A stretch of 10,507 nt of DNA, taken from Chroococcidiopsidaceae cyanobacterium CP_BM_RX_35. GTDB lineage: Bacteria > Cyanobacteriota > Cyanobacteriia > Cyanobacteriales > Chroococcidiopsidaceae. A model generated the notes under the pieces. It made no database searches. It saw nothing but the letters and a program-made list of their open reading frames with translations, and was not told the DNA's origin. The position numbers and the translations under genes are program-made. This document shows positions 1-6,490 of this stretch, piece by piece; within the stretch, counting starts at the first letter, position 1; every line of letters begins with the position of its first letter. Location of the stretch: positions 1 through 10,507 of the forward strand of contig JAFAVL010000167.1 in NCBI GenBank assembly GCA_019242465.1, read 5' to 3'.

Positions 1-3000
1 CCCAGTGACTATTCCAAGGTTAACCCCGATTTGGGAAAAGCACTGAGCACAACTGTCAACCAACGTTGTGATTGGGGAGAAGCGATTGATGTCTCTGTTT
101 TTTACGGACGTACAGAGGAACTGACCGAGCTAGAGCACTGGCTCGTACGAGATCGCTGCCGACTCGTCGCTATTCTTGGTATGGGAGGCATTGGCAAAAC
201 CGCTTTGGCGGCGAAACTAGCAGCACAAATTCATGGACAGTTTGAATTTGTGATTTGGCGATCGCTCTTACATGCTCCGCCACTCTCAGAATTGCTCGTC
301 AAGCTGTTACAGTTTTTGTCTAACGAGCAGAAAGTTGATTTAGCAGCAACTATTGACGAGCAAATCTCACAACTGATTGATTATTTACGAACACACCGCT
401 GTCTATTGGTACTGGATAATCTAGAGACGATTCTGTGCAGTGGCGTTCGCACTGGAGCTTACCGAGAGGGATACGAGGGTTACGGTCAACTCCTCAAACG
501 GGTGGGAGAAGTTCCTCATCAAAGCTGCTTGCTGCTGACTAGTCGAGAAAAGCCAAGCGTTGTGGCATCCCTTGAAGGAGCCACAATGCCTGTTCGCTCA
601 CTGCGACTTAAGGGGTTGCCAGCAATCTCCTCCCAAGAACTCTTGAGGGCACAGCATTTCTTTTCCGGTAAGGAATCTGACTGGCGAGACCTGATTCAAT
701 GCTATGCTGGCAATCCCTTGGCTTTGAAGATTGTGGCGACGACGATTCAAGAGTTGTTTGATGGCAACATTGCCGAGTTTTTAGCTCAAGGCAGTGTAGT
801 TTTTGGGGACATTCATCAGCTGTTAGCGACTCAGTTTCAGCGGTTGTCAGCGGAGGAACAAGAGATTATGTACTGGCTGGCAATTAATCGAGAGCCAGTT
901 TCAATCTATGAACTACAAGACGATGTTGTACCAGCCGTAGCCAAAATCAAATTACTAGAGGTGTTGGAATCTCTAGTCCGACGAGCACTGGTTGAGCCAG
1001 CTTTAGCTAGGTTTACGGAACAACCTGTAGTTATGGAGTATGTGACCGAACAATTAATAGAGCAAGTCGTTCAAGAAATTACTACTGAGAAACTGAAATT
1101 CTTGCTCAGCCACGCTCTAATCAAAGCTGAAACCAAAGACTATATCAGAGCCAGTCAGTATCGAGTGATTTTAACGCCGATTGCAGAGCGATTATGCAAT
1201 CAATTTAGCAGCAAGAAATCTCTCGAACATCAACTCAATCAAATTCTCTTAAAACTTCGCTTGGAGTTAGCCACTTCCCCAGGATACGGCGGCGGAAATT
1301 TGATGAACTTATGGCGCTGGCTCAAGCTCGATTTGACCGGGTATGACTTTTCTAGTTTGACAATTTGGCAAGCATACTTACAGGACTATACCTTACATCA
1401 AGTGAATTTCGCTCAATCTGATTTAGCTAAGTCAGTTTTTGCTAAAACCTTCGGGAATATTTTTTCGGTAGCAATTTCTCCGTGTGGTCAACTTTTGGCT
1501 ACGGGTGATATTGAAGGGAATATACACTTATGGCAGATCAAGAATGGTCAACAAATATTGCTGTGTAAAGGGCACACCAATTGGGTTTGGTCAGTTGCCT
1601 TTAGTCCTCAAGGTGATACCTTGGTCAGTAGCAGTCAAGACCAAACAGTGCGATTATGGGATGTGCGGGATGGTAAGTGCCTTCAGACCTTGCTAGGACA
1701 TAGCGGTTCGGTAATTTCGGCCGCCTTCAGTCCTGATGGTACTACCGTTGCTAGTGGCAGTGAGGACCAAACCGTACGCTGCTGGGATGTGGGGTCTGGT
1801 GAGTGCTGTAAGACGCTACAGGGGCACACCAGTTCCATATTATCGGTTACCTTCAGTCCTCAAGGTACAGCTCTAGCTAGTGGTAGTGCCGATCAAACTG
1901 TACGCTGCTGGGATGTCTCAGATGGTAAGTGCTTTCAGATTTTGCTGGGGCACACAGGTGCAGTCTGGTCAATTGCCTTCAGTCCTGACAGTAAAACCTT
2001 GGTTACTGGCGGTGGAGATCAAACTGTACGCTGCTGGGATTGGAATACAGGTCATTGCCTAAAGACTTTGCAAGAACACACAGGAGCAGTCTGGTCAGTC
2101 GCCTTCAGTCCTGACAGTCGTACCCTAGCTAGTGGCAGTAGCGATCTAACAGTACGCTGCTGGGATGTAGTGTCGGGTAGGTGTCTGAAGACTTTGCAAG
2201 GTCACACCAGTGCGATTTTGTCAGTTGCCTTCAGTCCTGACGGTACTATTGTTGCTAGTGGCGGTGAGGACCAAACCATACGCTACTGGGATGTCGCAGA
2301 CGGCAAGTGTATCAAGACTTTGCAGGGGTACAGCAGTTCAGTCTGGTCAGTCGCTTTCAGTCCTAGGGGTACAATCGTTGCTAGTGGGAGTGGAGACGGA
2401 GCCTTAAGACTATGGGCGCTTTCCAATGGTGAGTGCCTTCAGATGCGACAGGGGCACACTGGTTCTGTATTTTCTGTTACCTTCAATCCTCAAGGGACGC
2501 TCCTGGTCAGCGGCGGTCACGACCGCACAATACGTTGTTGGGATGTAGCATCGGGTAATTGCCTCCAAACCCTGCAAGGGCACACAGGTTTGGTATTTTC
2601 AGTTGCCTTTAGTCCTGACGGTACGACCCTTGTTAGTGGAAGTCAAGACCACACGATACGCTGCTGGGATGTCTCAGATAGTAAATGCTTTCAGATTCTG
2701 CCGGGACACGCCAATGCGGTATTTTCAGTTGCCTTCAGTCCTGACGGTCATACCTTAGCTACTGGCAGTATCGATCGAACAGTGAAGTTATGGGATTGGA
2801 AGACTGGTCAATGCCTCAAGACTTTGCCGGGGCACACAAGTGCAGTCTGGTCAGTTGCCTTCGCTCCTAATGGTAAAACCTTGGCTACTGGCAGTGGCGA
2901 TCGTAGCGTAAAGTTGTGGAATCTCTCGGATGGTAGGTGTCTCCAAACTCTGATCGGACATACTTCTCAAGTCTGGTCGGTCGCCTTTAGTCCTGACAGT

Positions 3001-3324
3001 ACGATCCTTGTTAGTGGAAGCGAAGACCATACAGTACGCTGCTGGGATGTCTTAAATGGTAAGTGCCTTCAGATTTTGCTGGGGCACACTAGTGTGGTGA
3101 GAGCGGCTGCCTTCAGTCCTGATAGACAATACATAGTCAGTGGTAGTCACGATCAGACACTCAAGCTTTGGGACGTCACTAAGGGGCTCTGCCTCAAAAC
3201 GCTGAGAGCTAAAAGACCCTATGAAGGCACAAACATTACAGGTGTTACTGGCTTAACTTCGGCGCAAAAAGCGACGTTAATAGCCCTAGGAGCCACTGAG
3301 GAAGTGTCAGGACTGCAGCATTAG
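1..3324 (+). CDS. NB-ARC/WD40 STAND-family NTPase, 5' end outside window
   Basis: A large signalling NTPase of the STAND class, in which the repeat domain senses a ligand and the NTPase oligomerises. The frame is open to base 1 without a stop, so the gene starts upstream. The TTG at 31 is only the first start-like codon and would cut off sequence before the conserved [14 protein letters not shown] block. Counting from codon 31, the P-loop GMGGIGKT is at 50-57, Walker B LLVLD at 125-129, the sensor-like TSRE at 170-173 and the GLPL-like GNPLALK at 227-233. A helical arm follows, then a pentapeptide-like linker (about 430-472). Fourteen WD40 blades occupy about 475-1062, and a tail with [13 protein letters not shown] ends the protein. 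Known relatives carry an N-terminal helical or HTH-like adaptor of about 90 aa, which is probably what is missing here. Many STAND proteins act in defence or regulated death; a defence role here is inference. No downstream partner is co-oriented. Confidence 0.93.
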   Translation, partial: PSDYSKVNPDLGKALSTTVNQRCDWGEAIDVSVFYGRTEELTELEHWLVRDRCRLVAILGMGGIGKTALAAKLAAQIHGQFEFVIWRSLLHAPPLSELLVKLLQFLSNEQKVDLAATIDEQISQLIDYLRTHRCLLVLDNLETILCSGVRTGAYREGYEGYGQLLKRVGEVPHQSCLLLTSREKPSVVASLEGATMPVRSLRLKGLPAISSQELLRAQHFFSGKESDWRDLIQCYAGNPLALKIVATTIQELFDGNIAEFLAQGSVVFGDIHQLLATQFQRLSAEEQEIMYWLAINREPVSIYELQDDVVPAVAKIKLLEVLESLVRRALVEPALARFTEQPVVMEYVTEQLIEQVVQEITTEKLKFLLSHALIKAETKDYIRASQYRVILTPIAERLCNQFSSKKSLEHQLNQILLKLRLELATSPGYGGGNLMNLWRWLKLDLTGYDFSSLTIWQAYLQDYTLHQVNFAQSDLAKSVFAKTFGNIFSVAISPCGQLLATGDIEGNIHLWQIKNGQQILLCKGHTNWVWSVAFSPQGDTLVSSSQDQTVRLWDVRDGKCLQTLLGHSGSVISAAFSPDGTTVASGSEDQTVRCWDVGSGECCKTLQGHTSSILSVTFSPQGTALASGSADQTVRCWDVSDGKCFQILLGHTGAVWSIAFSPDSKTLVTGGGDQTVRCWDWNTGHCLKTLQEHTGAVWSVAFSPDSRTLASGSSDLTVRCWDVVSGRCLKTLQGHTSAILSVAFSPDGTIVASGGEDQTIRYWDVADGKCIKTLQGYSSSVWSVAFSPRGTIVASGSGDGALRLWALSNGECLQMRQGHTGSVFSVTFNPQGTLLVSGGHDRTIRCWDVASGNCLQTLQGHTGLVFSVAFSPDGTTLVSGSQDHTIRCWDVSDSKCFQILPGHANAVFSVAFSPDGHTLATGSIDRTVKLWDWKTGQCLKTLPGHTSAVWSVAFAPNGKTLATGSGDRSVKLWNLSDGRCLQTLIGHTSQVWSVAFSPDSTILVSGSEDHTVRCWDVLNGKCLQILLGHTSVVRAAAFSPDRQYIVSGSHDQTLKLWDVTKGLCLKTLRAKRPYEGTNITGVTGLTSAQKATLIALGATEEVSGLQH
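1453..3216 (+). repeat. 14 tandem 126-bp units encoding WD40 blades
   Basis: The conserved Trp codon (TGG) of each blade lies at 1531, 1657, 1783, 1909, 2035, 2161, 2287, 2413, 2539, 2665, 2791, 2917, 3043 and 3169. This is exactly 126 bp apart every time, so all fourteen blades are 42 residues with no insertion or deletion. Fourteen blades fit two seven-bladed propellers. The 16-mer TACGCTGCTGGGATGT recurs at 1775, 1901, 2153, 2657 and 3035. Some blades are much closer to each other than to the rest: the stretch after the Trp codons at 1909 and 3043 is nearly identical over about 35 bases. This points to duplication or gene conversion within the array. Confidence 0.95.
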
Positions 3325-3376
3325 GTTTGAGAATTTGGGTAGTGTTGTAGATGTGCAGAGATCCCGGTCAATCAAC

Positions 3377-3396
3377 AATGTTCGGAAATGTTCGGA
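3377..3396. repeat. Perfect 10-bp tandem duplication
   Basis: AATGTTCGGA occurs twice in succession, 53 bases after the STAND gene stop. It could be a simple slippage duplication or a paired protein-binding site. There is nothing to choose between them. Confidence 0.8.
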
Positions 3397-3496
3397 TTTG
3401 TAAGATACCCATGTGTATTGCAGCTAGCTGAGTCCGACTATGGGGCAGCCTGCTTCGCTACCAACGTTTACACCTTAACAACACGAGTCGCCTAAA

Positions 3497-3590
3497 AAAT
3501 TAGTATGAGTAGAGGCTAAGTCTATTAAATCAAAAAAAGGGCGTTATCTTCCCGATCTTCTTAAATTGGCATTCTGTTCAAAATAGAGGA
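3497..3590. repeat. Dispersed 95-base repeat, copy A
   Basis: Aligns by eye with copy B at 4316-4412 at roughly 70-75% identity. A perfectly shared 19-base core, CGTTATCTTCCCGATCTTC, lies at 3542-3560 here and 4362-4380 there. Both copies point the same way and flank the Cys-rich gene, 820 bp apart. Read on the minus strand, the core is followed by a run of seven T (complement of 3532-3538) after a weak GGG/CCC stem. Copy A could therefore act as a transcription end for the Cys-rich gene, but the stem is too short to call a terminator. No transposase is nearby. A MITE-like remnant or a small-RNA gene are other options. Confidence 0.65.
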
Positions 3591-3712
3591 AGATAAAGTC
3601 GAGCTAAGTTTGAGTCAATTTCTGTCGAAGCGATCACAGTATCACGCCCTTGTTTTGTTCATGCGACAGTAGCGATAGCGCTGTTTACCGTTTGAAAGTC
3701 TTTGAACAAAAA

Positions 3713-4030
3713 TTAACAATAGCCTTTGTCTCCACACCACTTACTGCAATCTTTGATTCCTTCTTTAAGGCAGACTGCGTCCACTATAGCATCACAAATT
3801 CCGAGACAAGTTCCCTGAAGCGGTCCGGCAACATTACAAAATTTAACACAATTGAGCTTATCTTTCTCGCAACCTATTTGACGTATGTTAATACAGAGCG
3901 TTTTGCAGATCTCACAAATTATTGGGAAATTTGGTTCTACTTCCGAGCGACTCACTGCAGAGCGAATTTGCTCTTGGATTTGCTCTTGAAGTTCGTCGGG
4001 TTGAGATGGCGTTTGGGAAGAATTAGTCAT
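3713..4030 (-). CDS. Cysteine-rich small protein, halocin C8-like Cys spacing (tentative)
   Basis: Encodes 105 aa starting at ATG 4030; an in-frame stop lies seven codons upstream, so the start is well bounded. The first ~38 residues are polar and Gln/Glu-rich (QEQIQEQI near 16-23), without a signal peptide or a Gly-Gly cleavage site. The remaining 67 residues hold twelve cysteines, at 39, 42, 46, 54, 61, 65, 75, 79, 87, 95, 99 and 105, and Cys is the final residue. The ending C-x7-C-x7-C-x3-C-x5-C and the opening CxxC recall, from memory, the Cys pattern of the archaeal microcin halocin C8 (ending NRAGLC; here GDKGYC). That supports a leader-plus-disulfide-rich-core reading. A metal-binding protein is an equally open alternative. 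The ribosome site is weak (GGGA about 9-12 bases upstream). Stands alone between two direct repeats, with no visible maturation or export gene. Confidence 0.7.
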   Translation of the reverse strand: MTNSSQTPSQPDELQEQIQEQIRSAVSRSEVEPNFPIICEICKTLCINIRQIGCEKDKLNCVKFCNVAGPLQGTCLGICDAIVDAVCLKEGIKDCSKWCGDKGYC

Positions 4031-4239
4031 GGCTTTAATCCCATTTTGTTAGTTTTGGTATGGTGAATATTGAATTTATAAGCAATCATCAGCGCTTGAA
4101 ATTCCAGAATCCTACTCTGATTTCTAGAACCGAGCTGTTGACTTCAAGGTTTAGAGTAGAGCTATCAACTGCTTATAGTGACAATGTACTCGTGACTCAA
4201 TATTCTTTGGCTGTACAACAAACATTATAGGAGGCTAAA

Positions 4240-4263
4240 CCGATCTCTACTAGGGAAGATCGG
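4240..4263. repeat. Inverted repeat related to the 95-base repeat core
   Basis: CCGATCT (4240-4246) is complementary to AGATCGG (4257-4263) with a 10-base loop. The segment GAAGATCGGG (4255-4264) is the reverse complement of the last ten bases of the core shared by copies A and B. A fragment of the same repeat therefore appears here in opposite orientation. No T-run follows on either strand, so it is not called a terminator. Confidence 0.5.
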
Positions 4264-4315
4264 GGAGTTAAAGAGAAGTAATTACAAATTCCATAAGTAT
4301 AAATATCAACGCAAG

Positions 4316-4412
4316 AAATTACACGTGAGTAAAGGTTAAATCCGTTAAGTTCGAAAAAGACCGTTATCTTCCCGATCTTCCTGAATTAGGAATTGTGTAG
4401 CAATCTAAAGGA
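4316..4412. repeat. Dispersed 95-base repeat, copy B
   Basis: Partner of copy A (3497-3590), in the same orientation and sharing the 19-base core at 4362-4380. Differences from copy A are scattered transitions and transversions plus small gaps, so the duplication is not recent. On the minus strand the core forms a short GATCG/CGGTC stem (one G-T pair) followed by five T, again faintly terminator-like, though no gene reads into it from upstream. Confidence 0.65.
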
Positions 4413-4462
4413 GTAGTGTCAGTAAAATATTTACTTCTCTAAGGCAGAACTGATGTATGGTA

Positions 4463-4490
4463 TAGTAATCGATTTATTCATCAATTACTA
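4463..4490. promoter_or_regulatory. Operator-like palindrome upstream of the cyclase gene
   Basis: TAGTAATCGAT (4463-4473) and ATCAATTACTA (4480-4490) are inverted copies matching at 10 of 11 positions around a 6-base centre. The left arm overlaps a TATAGT box (4461-4466). It lies 162 bp upstream of the cyclase start. The symmetry and AT content suit a dimeric repressor or activator site, and no T-run follows. Function is inferred only from symmetry. Confidence 0.4.
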
Positions 4491-4652
4491 CGAGTTTGGG
4501 CTACAGGTTTAAGTATCAAGTCCCATGTTTAAAACGCCGCCTGCTACTGTTTACAGCCTGTCTTTACGCATGTGTAGATGTATTGGGAAAGTATGCCAAA
4601 TCTCGATGTTGCTCCGCTCTTTAAAGTACAACCTTAACTTGGGTAGGTTGAT

Positions 4653-5576
4653 ATGAAGAAATTTCAACTTCTCGTTTTAGGAATTTTCTTGAGTGCGCTC
4701 ACCTGCGTTTCGATTGCGATTGCTCAACCCCCTCCAGAGTCTGGGTTATGGCAGGTTTATCAACGAACGCTGAAATCTGCCAAATATGTTGACTTAACCC
4801 ATACTATTACGCCTTCAATGCCCGTCTGGTCTGGGTTCGGCTCTCCCAAATTCTCAGCCACCATTAATCCTAAAACGGGCAACGCTTACACCTATCAAGC
4901 TGATGGCTTTGAGGCAACGAATTATGTTCTTCCCACCGACCAACTTGGCACCCAACTCGATCCACCAGCTCACTGGAATCCCAATTCTCCCTCTATCGAT
5001 GAGTTGCCGCCCACCTTTGCCGTTCGTCCATTAGTGGTCATTCCCATCCAGGATAAAGTCGCTCAAGATCCTAACTACTCTCTCAAAGTTGAGGATATTC
5101 TCACGTGGGAAAAACAGTATGGCAGAATTCCCGAAGGGTCAGTGGTGTTTGTGCGTTCGGATTGGTTTAAGGAATGGTCAAAGCCTGATTTTGCCACTCG
5201 CACTAAATTTCCAGGTGTTTCTTTGGCTGCCCTCAAGTTTCTGCACTTACAACGCCGGATTCTGTTCCATGGACATGAACCACTCGATACCGATAGCACT
5301 CCGACACTAGAAGGCGAAGCGTGGTTATTGAAGAACGGCTATACTCAAGCGGAAGGCGTTGCGAATTTGGATCGCGTGCCCCAGACGGGGGCATTAGTAG
5401 CAATAGGCTATCCCAAGTTTCAAGGCGGCTTGGGCGGATATGCCCGCTATATAGCTATCTGCCTTCCCAACTGGCAATATGGTGCCTCAGTCGGCCAAAT
5501 CCCAGAATCGCCGCTCCAAAAAGCCACGAAGCCCTTACATTGGGATAAACAACTTGGAGTACGGGTCCGCTCGTAG
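4653..5576 (+). CDS. Exported cyclase-family (kynurenine formamidase fold) protein
   Basis: Encodes 307 aa. An N-terminal signal peptide (KK, then a hydrophobic stretch, likely cut after AIA at residue 24) sends it to the periplasm or lumen. The rest matches the cyclase family (PF04199), metal-dependent hydrolases that include bacterial kynurenine formamidase and isatin hydrolase. The family signature HxGTHxDxPxH appears here as QLGTQLDPPAH (97-107). Asp103 and His107 are kept, but both metal-binding His positions are Gln (97 and 101). The later segment TQAEGVANLD keeps the conserved Glu (234). The His usually preceding LLxxG appears replaced around EAWLLKNG (222-229). FHGHEPLDTD (205-214) offers other possible ligands. 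Substrate unknown; I recall similar Gln variants in other bacteria but could not check. ATG 4653 has only a weak AGG upstream. Converges with the next gene, leaving 28 bp between stops. Confidence 0.88.
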   Translation: MKKFQLLVLGIFLSALTCVSIAIAQPPPESGLWQVYQRTLKSAKYVDLTHTITPSMPVWSGFGSPKFSATINPKTGNAYTYQADGFEATNYVLPTDQLGTQLDPPAHWNPNSPSIDELPPTFAVRPLVVIPIQDKVAQDPNYSLKVEDILTWEKQYGRIPEGSVVFVRSDWFKEWSKPDFATRTKFPGVSLAALKFLHLQRRILFHGHEPLDTDSTPTLEGEAWLLKNGYTQAEGVANLDRVPQTGALVAIGYPKFQGGLGGYARYIAICLPNWQYGASVGQIPESPLQKATKPLHWDKQLGVRVRS

Positions 5577-5604
5577 ACGATGTGAATTACAGCACTGCGG
5601 CACT

Positions 5605-6078
5605 TTAACCTGTTACATCGAGGAGAAACAAAATGGGTTCAAGGGATGTTGTGTGCTGACCTGCCAGTTTACGGACTGCAAACTCCTGCTGCGCCTGCTC
5701 GTGTGCTGTGAGCGCTCTCAAAAAGTCGATGTCACCTGCTGCCCCCTTGTACTCAAGGCGCTCAAAAAACGGAATTGTGCATCTAGTAATAAGCCACAAG
5801 CCGTTCATTGTTAGCCGCCACGGGAGAAGGGATGCCAGCCATCCGATGCTTACTCCAAGGATGCGGAAGAACGAGCGCTGGCGGGGAACTCCTCCGTTGC
5901 GACGAATGGCTTCGGCGACGCGCTCCTTGGTCTGAACCTCTAGCTGTGAAAGGGCTTGCCATTGTAGAATGTCTTTGCCATCGCGGCTGTAGCGCGCAGC
6001 TGTTGCGTAAGCAGACTCACCAAAGACCTCACCCTGTAGTACGGCGTCCAGTTGGCGAAGGTAGGTGGCTTGTTTCAT
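5605..6078 (-). CDS. Small ferritin-like helical protein, function unknown
   Basis: Encodes 157 aa starting at ATG 6078. Mostly helical, with acidic residues spaced as in ferritin-like four-helix bundles: GEVFGE (16-21), QLEVQTKER (45-53), FFERLEY (104-110) and AHEQAQQEF (125-133). The classic ExxH pairs of diiron sites are not complete, so iron binding is uncertain. A hydrophobic stretch (about 71-103, LGVSIGWLASLLPW then NGLWLITRC) suggests membrane contact, as in Coq7-type monotopic ferritin-like proteins. The sequence does not otherwise look like Coq7. The AGAAG upstream is a modest ribosome site; a better GAGGAG lies 16 bases upstream, unusually far. Single-gene unit, convergent with the cyclase gene. 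Confidence 0.75.
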   Translation of the reverse strand: MKQATYLRQLDAVLQGEVFGESAYATAARYSRDGKDILQWQALSQLEVQTKERVAEAIRRNGGVPRQRSFFRILGVSIGWLASLLPWRLTMNGLWLITRCTIPFFERLEYKGAAGDIDFLRALTAHEQAQQEFAVRKLAGQHTTSLEPILFLLDVTG

Positions 6079-6256
6079 AATCTTCTAGACCAAACTCCTC
6101 GCAGTCGATAAACAATCCAACGACTAGGGCGTGTATTTCTTCTATGTTAGAAAAACAAATAGTCCTTCGAGTCAGTCGCTTAATTTTTGTTCTCAACCTT
6201 AGTTATTGCTGTTCAATTGATTATGCCATTTCGTAGATTCATGCACCAAGATGTTA

Positions 6257-6282
6257 GGGCAACAGCCTTTGGCTGCTGTCCC
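6257..6282 (-). terminator. Hairpin after the ycf4-to-66-aa operon
   Basis: GGGCAACAGCC (6257-6267), a TTT loop, and GGCTGCTGTCCC (6271-6282) form a GC-rich stem with one bulge and one mismatch. It starts eight bases past the stop of the last minus-strand gene. No T-run follows, so it may stabilise the 3' end or act as an imperfect terminator. Confidence 0.5.
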
Positions 6283-6289
6283 ACTTCAT

Positions 6290-6490
6290 CTAAACGGTGA
6301 TTGTGGACCCATCAAATTTAGCGAGCGTGAAACCACTGAAAAGCTCGTGATACAATGTCTTACGGTCTTGTAAGACGCTCAAAGCTACTGCTTCACCTAA
6401 CTTTAACCCTTCAATGAGTTCAGCTCCTACTCTAAGGGCAGGGCCTTTATAATCCAATGAGATAGCTTCAAAATCTGCAGCATTAGTCAT
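6290..6490 (-). CDS. Small protein translationally coupled to the ketosynthase, unknown
   Basis: Encodes 66 aa. The ATG at 6490 lies inside the end of the ketosynthase gene; the two overlap by eight bases (ATGACTAA holds the start of one and the stop of the other), which suggests translational coupling. A TTG one codon earlier is possible but less likely. The protein is neutral to acidic and soluble, with alternating hydrophobic residues (ALRVGAELIEGLKLGEAVAL) and a C-terminal FDGSTITV. It lacks the DSL motif of acyl carrier proteins, so it is not an obvious ACP despite its place. I do not recognise the family. Tight coupling suggests a role with the ketosynthase, but that is inference. Confidence 0.7.
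   Translation of the reverse strand: MTNAADFEAISLDYKGPALRVGAELIEGLKLGEAVALSVLQDRKTLYHELFSGFTLAKFDGSTITV

Larger units (their letters stand above)
3325..3712. other. Intergenic region between the STAND gene and the Cys-rich gene
   Basis: A 388-bp stretch with no convincing gene. It holds a perfect 10-bp tandem repeat (3377-3396) and copy A of a 95-base repeat (3497-3590). It also holds a 9-bp perfect inverted repeat, TTATCTTCC (3544-3552) against GGAAGATAA (3588-3596). No strong intrinsic terminator for the STAND gene is visible just after its TAG. Confidence 0.7.
4031..4652. other. Gene-poor intergenic region with repeats and palindromes
   Basis: A 622-bp AT-rich stretch between divergent genes, so it must hold the promoters of both the Cys-rich gene and the cyclase gene. 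It contains an inverted repeat at 4240-4263, repeat copy B at 4316-4412 and an operator-like palindrome at 4463-4490. On the minus strand a TATAAA box lies around 4076-4081, about 45 bp upstream of the Cys-rich start, without a clear -35 partner. No gene longer than a few codons is supported. Confidence 0.65.

Noticed and set aside
31..33. TTG as the true start of the STAND gene
   Set aside because: The frame is open through base 1, no ribosome site is seen, and relatives have an extra N-terminal domain, so the gene most likely begins upstream.
1484..2407. Several 60-70 codon frames inside the WD40 region
   Set aside because: They are out-of-frame readings of the 126-bp repeat, similar to each other for that reason alone.
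1453..3216. Regular 126-bp repeats as a CRISPR-like or satellite array
   Set aside because: The units lie wholly inside one frame and encode WD40 blades.
3650..4066. 138-codon open frame on the plus strand opposite the Cys-rich gene
   Set aside because: It starts at a TTG with no ribosome site, its composition looks random, and it covers the minus-strand gene, which has a bounded ATG start and a strongly patterned Cys core.
3497..4412. The two 95-base repeats as template and variable repeats of a diversity-generating retroelement
   Set aside because: Differences are not confined to adenines, no reverse transcriptase is present, and neither copy lies in a coding region.
6290..6490. Acyl carrier protein beside the ketosynthase
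   Set aside because: The DSL phosphopantetheine site is absent; ISLDYKG lacks the Asp-Ser order and helix context.
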